10,631 bases of DNA from Terana coerulea (taxonomy: Eukaryota; Basidiomycota; Agaricomycetes; Polyporales; Phanerochaetaceae): NCBI GenBank assembly GCA_024811115.1, contig JAKOGH010001081.1:1-10631 (forward strand), read 5' to 3'. Positions 1-7,858 of this stretch are shown one piece after another. Below the pieces are notes generated by a model. That model made no database searches. It worked only from the letters and a program-made list of their open reading frames with translations, and was not told where the DNA came from. The first letter of the stretch is position 1. Every line of letters starts with the position of its first letter. Made by a program: the position numbers and the translations under genes.

Positions 1-468
1 CTTACCGTAAAGCAAAACACGGAATCCGTTGTTTACTAGTATTGTAACGACGTTGTTGAACACAATGCTGGGGACGGAAATGCCGTGGATCAGGACGACC
101 TTACAAGGATGCGTGGGGGCGTTTTAGCATGTTCGGCAGTCCCAGGGCAATGAGACCAAACCTTCTTGCCGTCTTCGGGTCCGACGATCCAGTACTTGGT
201 ACGACCGAACGGCGATGGGTAGTACCCGCCTACAAGTTGATAAGCGTAAACTTCACAATAAAAAGCGAAAAGTTATCGTACCATTGGGATACGTATCTTC
301 GGGATATAGCTCACGCAGAGGAGAATCCAAGGGCAGACCCTCGATGGATATTTGCACCGGAGTGGGAAACTGAGAAATGGATGATTGAACATCGTTAGCA
401 GCCAATTAGGCTTAGACTTGGACAGAAAACCACATGGGCAAGCCACAGTTTGGACTCACCGGGGCCAT
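1..468 (-). CDS. alpha/beta-hydrolase, copy 1 (5' part; runs off the left edge)
   Basis: This is the N-terminal part of an alpha/beta-hydrolase fold enzyme; its substrate is unknown. Exons on the minus strand are 468-460, 369-282, 229-162 and 99-6. The intron donors read GTGAGT, GTACGA, GTTTGG and GTAAG, and all acceptors end in AG; intron 1 has a GCTAACG branch site. The first exon encodes only Met-Ala-Pro. The joined frame is open for 86 codons. It contains YPNGGYYPSPFGRTKYW, then VVLIHG at residues 56-61 (the HG oxyanion-hole strand of this fold), and ends at FRVLLY just before the expected DLYGRGYS. The exon lengths 9, 88, 68 and 94 match copy 2 except for one base, which supports the model. 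The nucleophile elbow and the other catalytic residues lie outside the window. No disabling change is visible, so this copy may be active. The fold assignment is firm; the choice of the 3-codon start exon is inference, supported by its presence in both copies. Confidence 0.75.
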
Positions 469-571
469 GCGGAAAAGAGGCGTACGATGTGAGGGCAGGT
501 GAATGAAATGATTCTCGTACTGTCTCGGGTGTGCTAGTTCTGGGGACAACACATCGCCCAGCATGAGGTCA

Positions 572-577
572 TTTATA
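572..577 (-). promoter_or_regulatory. TATA-like box for hydrolase copy 1
   Basis: The minus strand reads TTATAAATG here, about 105 bases upstream of the proposed ATG at 468. It lies in the short spacer after the stop codon of copy 2 at 735, so the promoter of copy 1 must fit in roughly 265 bases. The assignment rests on motif and spacing only. Confidence 0.35.
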
Positions 578-734
578 AGGTGCATGTGTCATCCGACGGA
601 TAGCCGGAGCGGGGTCAGCGTGTGAATCCACGGCGTCCCCTACTGCGGTCTTCACATCCTCGCGCACGAGAACAGTGCGGTGAGACTAGAAGCAGGAGTG
701 TTTTTTCTGATTCACGAGAATAGACCATCAATAA

Positions 735-2073
735 TCACGTCAAGAACGTAACCAGACTTTCCGCAACCTTCTGCCACGTCCGTTCTTCCGTCGCCAGCGA
801 GTGGCTCGCGCCCTCAAGGACAACCAGCTCGGCCTGCGGGATGTATTGCTTGATCTTCTGAGAATGGGAGAACGGCACGAGCTGGTCAGCAGTGCCCTAG
901 AAGTCAAGTGTGGCTTGGTTCTGGAGGGAGGGTGGCTGGAGAGAAATGCTGACATGAATAAGCAGGAATCGTTTGTCGGACTTTCCGATGGTCTCGTAAG
1001 CCCAGTGAAGCTGCGTCACCAGGCCGTCTTTCATGCAGGACGCGAATGTTTCCGAGAAGCCTGGAAGAAGCTTGGCTTGAAGCTCACGGAGCTGGGTATA
1101 TGATGGTTAGACCACAGTCTCGTTTGTATGGGTACCATCGTACGCACCTGAGGTATGGTAGCATTTATGGACAGCGATACATCCTTAGTCTAACAGTGTA
1201 AATGTAAGCACAATAATGGATGGACTACAGGTAAATAGAATTGGCCTACTGCGGTGCTTGGCTTCTGAGCAGAAGTCGGGCGACTAGCCAGGGTCTCAAG
1301 CATGCCTGCTGCAGCCATAAGAACGACCCGTTCCTGGACGAGGTGGGGAAACATGGCGGTGAACGCCGTTGCAATGGCACCGCCCTGCGTGAAACGTAAG
1401 CACTTTAGCAGCAATTATTGGTGGCGTAGATAACGAACCAAGGAGAAGCCAATGATGTCAGCCGTGCCCCAGCCGACATATTGCATGAGCAAAGCTAGCT
1501 GAAGGATATGCACGTTTGTGTCCATTGGAACTTTGGGCGCTTCTGAGTAACCTCGGCCGTAGAGGTCTGAGCCGCAGCCTGTCAATGCTGAGCATCGGCA
1601 AGGCAGAACAAACCCATACCGTAAAGCAAAACTCGGAACCCTTTGGATATCAAGACGTCCACAATCTGCTTGTAAACGAGGCTTGGCGTAGTGATGCCAT
1701 GAATAAGCACGACCTGTGGTTTATCTATGAGCATCCATCACCTGCAAAAGCATATCGCAATCAAGTACTAGCCTTACGGCCCGTCTTTGGTCCAACAATC
1801 CAGTACTTCGTACGCCCGAAGGGGATGGATAGTAGCCGCCTAGTTATACCACGTCGGCACGATCATCATGTCATGCTTTCCATAATCGAAGCTGGCGTAC
1901 CATTGGGGTACACGTCCTCAGGATAGATCTGACGCAAAGGCGAGTCATCTGGTAAGGCCTCGATGGAATGATAGACGGGTGTGGGGAACTGCGAGATGAA
2001 CCATGATTAGTCTCGTCAGTCGTCCGGCCCTTCATTAGCTAAAAACATAACAGCAACGGCGTACCGGAGACAT
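735..2073 (-). pseudogene. alpha/beta-hydrolase, copy 2 (frameshifted)
   Basis: This is a second, nearly full-length copy of the neighbouring alpha/beta-hydrolase gene. Minus-strand exons that I can place are 2073-2065 (MSP), 1988-1901, 1839-1773, 1713-1620, 1566-1439, one starting at 1384, one ending at 1148, 1091-954 and 896-735. Visible motifs are VVLIHG, DLYGRGYS, the nucleophile elbow GFSLGG (Ser about residue 128, split by an intron after Leu), GTADQLVP with the likely acid Asp, and GASHSL with the likely His, then a TGA stop at 737-735. Exon 3 is 67 nt against 68 in copy 1: one base is missing in PSP-F, which shifts the frame. The next donor is GC instead of GT (AAG|GCTAGT). The stretch from about 1290 to 1148 after AAGMLE could not be resolved confidently and probably holds one more intron. 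It is either a young pseudogene or a real gene with a consensus error in a C run. Confidence 0.75.
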
Positions 2074-2720
2074 CTTGCACGCAGAAACGCGCTGATACGA
2101 GACCGAAACTTGAGAGATTAAGTAGCAACTCCTTGCTATTACTAAGCACTCGCGGTCCCGATGGCTTGCTCTGATCAATCTTGAGATCCAGACCTGTAGT
2201 AGCTGGCCTGGGTTGATAACAGCCCAGTCGAGACTGGATATATATGCTCCCACGAGGGCGGATACTCAAAGCTTGCTTGTGAGAGAGTCCTCCACGGCCA
2301 AAGGAATGCGCGAAACCCAGTTTGCCGCAGTGCGACAAGAAATGTGCACCCTTAGCCCACCACTACGCGTCTGTAGGCTGGAAGATCGCGTTCAGTTATG
2401 TCGACAAGGATAAATGCGGGCACGGCCTAGGTACGGCTAGTAACGTAGACGGATCGACATGAATCATAGGCCCTTACTTTTAGGAGTGACGTTGCGAACT
2501 GTACCGAAGACAGCAGCACCTAGTGACTCGCGAACCTTACATAAGTTACGCATAAAACATTGGTAAGACGTTTGTCCGTGATCAGTGTTCCGGTAGTGGT
2601 GGAGCATGGGTGTTAGGAAACGGGTGGTGGAACTCGTAGTTACTGGATTAACGAGTATTACTTGCACGATCACAAGCTTTAGTACTCTAGATACCAGCTA
2701 TTAGTTTGATAATACAACAC
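2074..2720. other. intergenic, no gene recognised
   Basis: No convincing coding exon was seen on either strand. The stretch should hold the promoter of hydrolase copy 2; a minus-strand TATATAT lies about 165 bases upstream of its ATG. The short open frames here have no recognisable motif and no supporting splice sites. Confidence 0.4.
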
Positions 2721-2794
2721 GGCCGGCTAGCTCAGTTGGTTAGAGCGTGGTGCTAATAACGCCAAGGTCGTCGGTTCGACCCCGGCGTTGGCCA
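2721..2794 (+). tRNA. tRNA-Ile (anticodon AAT)
   Basis: All arms can be folded by eye. The acceptor stem GGCCGGC (2721-2727) pairs with GTTGGCC (2787-2793) using two G-T wobbles, followed by discriminator A at 2794. The D stem is GCTC/GAGC. The anticodon stem TGGTG/CGCCA carries loop CTAATAA with anticodon AAT at 2755-2757. The variable loop is 5 nt, and the T stem GTCGG/CCGGC encloses TTCGACC. There is no intron. AAT is read as inosine-AU, the usual isoleucine tRNA of eukaryotes. The internal A and B boxes (TAGCTCAGTTGG, GGTTCGACCCC) are intact, so pol III transcription is expected. No T run follows immediately; the first good one is at 2885-2889. Confidence 0.95.
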
Positions 2795-2937
2795 TGTGGA
2801 TATGACGTTAACAATTCTCTTCCTACCGCGGAAAGGCAGGAGTAACAACAGCTCAGCTTCACTCGACACTCAGCTTTAATTTCTTTTTTGACCATAGACT
2901 AAGGTGTAATACTTCAGCCATTCACTTTACCTTTTAG

Positions 2938-2957
2938 TAAGGCTCCAACCATTTACT
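2938..2957 (+). repeat. left terminal inverted repeat
   Basis: The sequence TAAGGCTCCAACCATTTACT matches the complement of the right end at all but two positions. It is preceded by the candidate target duplication CCTTTTAG. Confidence 0.5.
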
Positions 2958-3658
2958 TTAATTACTCTTTTAAACTCTTTACAACCCTTTACCTTTACCT
3001 TTAAACTACAAAACGGCCGTAAAGGGGTATAAACTGTTTAGTAAAGAGTATGTAAAGTATCGCCCCCGGGGCATGTAGTTCATTGCTGCAAGCGTCCAGA
3101 CAATAATGTAGGTGTGGACTGTTGTGCAGCAACAACATGTCTGATGGTGCCGACATCTTGGACAAGTCCAAACACACAGCACGGACTCGGACGCACTGCC
3201 ATAGCGAGCGGCGGATAAAGCTCGGAGATATTGCCCCACTAGGTGCTCGAGCTCGTTCGACGCTGAACCAACAACTTCATAATGGTGCAGTGATAACGTC
3301 AGCAGTGATAGTTGCTGCCAATAATTGATAGGAGACTACTCAGACACTCCTGACACGGCTCATTGCTGAACAATTTCTGAGTCCTGCTCTTGGATTCAGC
3401 CCGGCCGCCGGCGCAAGCAAAAATGTTCTGCTTTGACGTCGACAAAACCTCCTTCTCATTAAACCACACCGGAACTGCGGTAGTTGAAAATCTGAACATT
3501 TATTTGTGGCTTTGTGGGCAACTAACAATACATTCTGCAGACCTGGACTTGGTGTGGACGCTGGAAACACTTTATAAAGTAGTCTTTACTCTTTATAAAC
3601 TGTTTACTACCCTTTATTTACTCTTTACTCTTTAGCTACAAATATTTTGTAAAGGTAA

Positions 3659-3678
3659 AGTAAAGGGCTGGAGCCTTA
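3659..3678 (-). repeat. right terminal inverted repeat
   Basis: On the minus strand this reads TAAGGCTCCAGCCCTTTACT, the inverted partner of the left end. It is followed outward by CTTTGTAG, the degenerate copy of the left flank 8-mer. Confidence 0.5.
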
Positions 3679-3814
3679 CTTTGTAGAATATTTGTAGTCA
3701 AAGAGGGCTTCAAAGAGTAAAGAGTATAGTCTTGCCAACGAGGCGGGCTTCCTAAGAAATATGGTTCGCCCAACGGGGAAACAGCACATTCTTTGAGGAA
3801 AACCGGCAGCCAAA

Positions 3815-3862
3815 ATGTTGATACTGGCAGTTACCGGGCAGACTGGGCGATCAAAAGGATAA
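3815..3862 (+). pseudogene. possible relic of an NAD(P)-binding (NmrA-like) gene start
   Basis: A 15-codon frame in a good start context (AAAATG) reads MLILAVTGQTGR and then stops. The hydrophobic strand followed by TGxTGR resembles the dinucleotide-binding loop at the N-terminus of NmrA/SDR-type Rossmann proteins. Nothing downstream extends the similarity. The match is very short and could be chance. Confidence 0.15.
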
Positions 3863-4019
3863 TCAATCTCAACAAGCCTCAGCGAAGAGGATACTAGTTG
3901 GGACGGGTGAGAGGCAATAAACTCGGCGGTGCCCACAGAAACTTGTGTTTACAAGCAAGGAGACAAAAATATGTTTAGTCAAGACGGTCCCACTCCGCTT
4001 CTCCCCACAGCGGGCGCTT

Positions 4020-4181
4020 AGTCCCTGAACCTCCCTTGGGCTTGCTTGCGCTCGGCCGTTTCGTGTCGTGGCTTCCGAACGCGGCGCTGTAGTCGAGCGT
4101 ATATATGTCTTGGTAGCCCGGAGGAGACTCCTTGGGGACCGATTTCACGAGCTTGCGGAGCTCGGAGGACAACGTTGGAGC
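4020..4181 (-). repeat. repeat unit 2 of the secreted protein
   Basis: This is the second copy of the APTLSSEL...SPPGYQDIY...AFGS unit. It differs from unit 1 by a few substitutions (H/R, N/K, Q/E, KPDK/TLDY) and has a longer Gly/Ser/Lys tail with two KRP sites, so its 3' limit is approximate. Confidence 0.7.
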
Positions 4182-4343
4182 ACGCGGGCGCTTAGTCCCT
4201 GGACTTCCGCTCGGCCACTTCGTGCCGTGGCTGCTTCCGAACGCGACGCTCTTGTCGGGCTTATAGATGTCCTGGTAGCCCGGAGGAGACTGCTTGGGGA
4301 TTGAATTCACGAGCTTGTGGAGCTCGGAGGATAACGTTGGAGC
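4182..4343 (-). repeat. repeat unit 1 of the secreted protein (162 nt)
   Basis: The unit begins GCTCCAACGTTATCCTCC and encodes 54 residues ending GTKRPR. The second unit starts at 4181 with GCTCCAACGTTGTCCTCC. The two are highly alike at the DNA level across the SPPGYQDIY part, which implies a recent internal duplication in an exact multiple of three. Confidence 0.8.
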
Positions 4344-4500
4344 GGCAGTGACGCAGCCGGAGAGGGCGAGAGTGGCCAGGGCAAAAAGGGTCTGGAACTA
4401 CATCGTGAAGAGGTATCGTCTGCGGTCCCTTTTGGTCAGCGCAAGCAGCAATGAGAACAGAGGGTTGCGTACGAAAATGAGAAGTCAAAGAAAACTAAAC

Positions 4501-4510
4501 GGTGTATAAA
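4501..4510 (-). promoter_or_regulatory. TATA-like element of the repeat-protein gene
   Basis: The minus strand reads TTTATACACC about 100 bases upstream of ATG 4403. It is followed by a T/C-rich leader (TTTTCTTTGACTTCTCATTTTC) of the kind common in fungal promoters and 5' UTRs. Confidence 0.3.
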
Positions 4511-6133
4511 CTTGTGATCAATGAGCGACGAGAAAAAGGTAACTCAAGCCTGTTGAATGTGAAAGCGAAGGTGGCACCAGTGCTGGAGATTTACTGCGAA
4601 GTTAGTGTGAATTTATACCTGCTTAGCCTCCTCCTATGAGTAATGGCGATGGCCTCCGAGTCGAGCGTCAAGATCTCAGATATGCAAGTCCAACCTGCTC
4701 GGGCCGTGGCACTGGCGACTCAGTGGCGAGGTTATGAGACCTAAGTGTCCGAGTTGGGAAGGCTCATGGCATCTCCATTTGACAGCCAACGTCGTGAAAT
4801 ATCGCGAAGAATAGCCTACGCATCCACCGTAGTGAATAAAGTCTATGGCAAGCAGACTATGTAACTGCATGTATACGCACGTACAGGTGTAAGCCCACGA
4901 GACATAGCAGTCGGTGCCATATCCGCTCCTGGCGTTGGCCCTACACATCATCAGCCAGCAGGCGAAACAGAAGAAACAGGCAACATCCCGGATGATGCAT
5001 CAGCACCCACAAATGGTTGAAGAGTCGGCATCATACGAAATGAGTTGCTCGAGGTCATCGGTCATCGGACATCCCTTTAGCTGGAACTTCGGAGCGAAGG
5101 TTGACGTTACTGCAGTGCTCACTTGCTGCAATGAGCCTAGTAGATCATTTTCCCTACCGTGACGTAACTGGCTTCAACACCGCTGCAGGCTCGAGAGTCG
5201 CTTGAGAGGCGCATCATTTTCACAGGAGGTCCGGCGCTCGCCGGCGAGGCACGATGGGACGACCGTGACACTAGTACTATTACTTGACAGGCGTTGTAAA
5301 TAAAGGGTATTGAGTTTATAATGAGTAAACGCACCGACTACAGCACCGGGCGCCGGGCGGCAAACTTGCCAGGGGCGACGCCACTGGCAATTCAGGCTGG
5401 TGAAATAGTTTGGAACGTGAAGAGCGCGGCGCTGAACGTCTGTCAACTCTGTCTCTGTGGGTCGCACCCTGCCGCCTCTTCTCGTGTTCTCCGTACATGG
5501 GTCCACCACACAAAACAAGAGCCAGCGGTGGCGGGGATACGCCTTGGGCCTGTGGTGCCCTCTGACCTCATCACCTTGTGTACCCTGGCGTAGGCGGTCG
5601 GGAACGAGAGCGGCGGCGTGTCCATGGACTTCCTGTGGCGGACCCTCTCGGCAGCTGATGCTCGTCCCTTTCCCTTCTTGTGACCGCGGCGTTGCTATGC
5701 TGTGCAAGTTGTTGCTTCTCAGTGGAGAGACAGGCCGTGTCGGGTTTTGCCGAGTTCGTGTGCGAAAAGTGGCGGTGTGCTAGTGACTGGCCCCAGTGCA
5801 CCGTTGCATCTGTCCAGCGCGCCGAGTCTCTTGATCCCTGCATCTCACTACTTGGCTCACTCCTTGTGCTGCATAGCGCTCGTCTGGCGTGGACCTGTCC
5901 CTGGTTCTCTGAATAAGTACCTCAAGCTTTGAGCTTACCAGAGAAACCAACACACGCCTCAAGTTCCATCCTGCTCTTCCCGTTATTGCGAGACTGTTTT
6001 CTGTGCTGTTGTGTATTGAATGTATAATGAGAATTTAATCGCCCTAGATACTCGTTACGTGTTAGTACATTGGCTAGAGTCGATGAGTATATTTATCCTG
6101 CACAGTCCTCATAATAAACACTTCTGTTATGTC
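4511..6133. other. 1.6 kb without a recognisable gene
   Basis: Open frames up to 177 codons exist (for example minus strand 5707-5174), but none shows a known motif, a hydrophobic or repeat pattern, or a consistent exon chain. Two short stretches look slightly coding: plus 4645-4752 (MAMASESSVKIS...) and plus 4896-5028 (Gly/Thr/Glu-rich, ending APTNG and a stop). I could not join them into a gene. The part next to 6133 should include the palC 3' UTR. Decayed genes or a lineage-specific gene remain possible. Confidence 0.35.
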
Positions 6134-7858
6134 CTAGAAGTACGACCCTGCTCCAGCATAACCCCCAGATTGAGGGGTTGCCGTTGGGGGTGGTACACTC
6201 CTTTCCGGACTGCTGTTCGCCCGCTGGAGTAGCTCAAGTTCTTCTGCATGTTGGCGTATGTACTCCACCGATCCAGGGCCAAACGCAGGTGTTGGCTTGG
6301 GGTACGGTCGAAGGGCCACGGCCAAGCGTCCTGCGGGTATGGACGCTTGCAGGTCCGATTGGGGCGGGACGGTCTGGAAGGCCATCTACACCAGACCAAT
6401 GAGTCTTTGCCACAAATAAATCAACAGAAATATCTACCGAATCATTCATGCGCTTGTATCCCTTCAGGAATACTGTAACACTATCCAGTTCAGCCTGCAG
6501 CCGCGCCTCCGCACGTCCTTCATCTCCCGCTCACGGTCCGTCGCGACGCCGACGTGGATGCCCGCGCCGCCGCCGCGCAGGTCGTCCAGCTCGCGCTTCG
6601 CCCAGGCGAGGAAGCCGACCGCGACGCCGGCGTTCTGCTGCGCGGGGCCGTGCTCGCCCGCGTCGACGCCGAGCCACTTGTGTGCGAGCGCGTGGTGCAG
6701 CGCGGCCTCGTCCGCGAGGTACCGGCGGAGCTCCGGGACGACGGCGTCCGCGCTGCCAGTGTCTGCGCCGGCCGATGGGCTGCTGCTACCGCCGCCGCCG
6801 CCGCGGTCCCTGCTGCCGAGGCCGAGCTTGAACTTGGAGGCCTTGACGACGGACGCGGCGGGCGAGGGAGACGGGCGGGCGGCACCGGGGTCTTGACGAG
6901 CGCGCGGGCGGAGGTGTACAGGGCAGCGCACTCGAGGTGCAGCTTTGCGGCGAGCGCCGGCGAGGGGTGGGACTTGGGCAGCGGCGGGCCAGGCGCGACG
7001 ATGCTGTCGAACGCAGCGCGCGTCAGATGCTTGCGGATCGCGAGGTTCTGTGCATCGGCCAGCGCAAGCCTGCATGCATGGATTAGCTAAACACTTTGGT
7101 ACAGAACCTGACAGAAAGCGGCCGTACTTGCTGAGGCCGATGAGCACCTCTCTGCTGAGCTCTGGGGTGCTTGGACAGCTGATGCCCGCGGCAGACGCTC
7201 TCGCGGGCAGCGTCCACGTCCGCCATCACCTCTTTGGCGAGGTGCTCGAACACGCCGGCGGCTTTGCAGAGGAGCGTAACGGCGAACTGAAGCCGGTCGT
7301 CCTTCGCCCGGCGGTCCGCGTCGGACGTGCCGCGCTCACTCGTACTGCCCCAGTGACGCGACGACGGCGCGCGCCATGTTCGACAGCGCGAACGCATAGG
7401 TCAGGAACGCGAAAGCGAGCTCGGCGGCGAGCGACGGGAAGGACACGCGCGGGGACGAGTGGAAGAGGGTGGAGGACAGCGTCGTGCGCCAGCTGAAGAC
7501 TGTGGATGGGTTATCATACATGTATCTACCGAGTAGGGCTACTCACTGGGCTCGTTGCGGAGGACGAGCTCGCCGGCGTCCACTGCGGCGATAACTCCGC
7601 ACAGCTTGGGGATGTAATCGTCCAACACCTATGTGAAGGTAAGACGGCGCGACAACGCGATGCAAATACGGATTACTTTGACGAGCCGCAAGTAGTCCTT
7701 CTCATCGGTCCGCTTGCTCTCTTTGAGAGCGGCGCGTAGATTCGCGCGGGCCTCGGTGGTGTCTGAGACGTCGGAGATGTACACCGCGGACTGGTCGTGC
7801 AGGAAGTCGCCAAAGGAGATGGCCCCGTCGTGGGCAGCTCGTACAGATAGCTGCACAT
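6134..7858 (-). CDS. palC: pH-response regulator PalC (BRO1 domain)
   Basis: PalC is a BRO1-domain protein of the fungal Pal/Rim ambient-pH pathway. It acts at plasma-membrane signalling foci and links the receptor complex to ESCRT-III (Vps32/Snf7), upstream of PacC processing. Minus-strand exons are 7858-7677, 7628-7547, 7499-7128, 7069-6438 and 6385-6134, with introns of 48, 47, 58 and 52 nt. The product starts MCSYLYELPTTG, near the LPTT-(A/S)ISF start typical of PalC. Later come AFLTYAFALSNMARA, LADAQNLAIRKHL, a Ser/Gly linker, the signature LAHKWLGVDAGE at about residues 338-350 with FLAWAKREL, and a C-terminal FQTVPPQSDLQ. Five tiny indels break the frame, near 7823, 7337, 7190, 6885 and 6506. 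The exons sum to 1520 nt; allowing 7 missing bases gives 1527, or 508 residues, the usual PalC size. No nonsense substitution is seen. PalC identity is recognised by motif, not by search. Confidence 0.82.

Larger units (their letters stand above)
2938..3678. mobile_element. non-autonomous hAT-like DNA transposon (MITE-like)
   Basis: The element is about 741 bp. Its ends are imperfect inverted repeats: TAAGGCTCCAACCATTTACT on the left, and on the right, read on the minus strand, TAAGGCTCCAGCCCTTTACT. Both flanks carry similar 8-mers, CCTTTTAG (2930-2937) and CTTTGTAG (3679-3686), equal at 6 of 8 positions. The right one fits the nTnnnnAn target preference described for hAT elements. About 120 bp inside each end is packed with TTTAC/CTTTAC motifs and their complements, as in hAT subterminal regions where transposase binds. 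The direct motif TATAAACTGTTTA occurs near both ends. The interior (about 3060-3560) shows no transposase-like frame, so movement would need an enzyme supplied elsewhere. Superfamily assignment is inference. More GTAAAG motifs just outside the right end (3713-3725) mean the boundary could lie further out. Confidence 0.5.
3975..4403 (-). pseudogene. small secreted tandem-repeat protein with stop at codon 2
   Basis: The minus-strand frame runs from ATG at 4403 to TAA at 3975, about 142 residues without introns. The second codon is TAG; from codon 3 on the frame is fully open. Residues 1-20 look like a signal peptide: hydrophobic FQTLFALATLALSG, then VTAA before APT. Two copies of a 54-residue unit follow, each starting APTLSSEL and holding KLV-S-PK-SPPGYQDIY and AFGS, separated by GTKRP. 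A second set of KR sites (DTKRP, GTKRP) follows the second unit, and the C-terminus is acidic (WGEAEWDRLD). Secreted, dibasic-spaced repeats are the layout of Kex2-processed fungal precursor peptides, but Pro after each KR would slow Kex2 cleavage. I do not recognise the family. No other ATG lies within about 150 bases upstream, so a spliced alternative start is not evident, although ATGTAG could in principle be an acceptor. It was most likely ATG AAG before one A-to-T change. Confidence 0.6.

Noticed and set aside
1516..1926. 136-codon plus-strand frame, and the similar 129-398 frame
   Set aside because: Their mutual similarity is real but comes from the antisense of the duplicated hydrolase exons, whose minus-strand frames carry the known motifs.
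2916..3060. Telomere-like or simple-repeat tract of CTTTAC motifs
   Set aside because: The motifs are irregularly spaced and occur inverted at 3570-3680, which fits transposon subterminal repeats better than telomeric or satellite DNA.
5174..5707. 177-codon minus-strand frame
   Set aside because: No known motif, no plausible start region or splice context, and equally long frames overlap it on both strands.
6448..7090. Several 110-180 codon plus-strand frames
   Set aside because: They are shadows of palC exon 4, with Arg/Ala-rich composition and no motif, while the minus strand carries the BRO1 signature.
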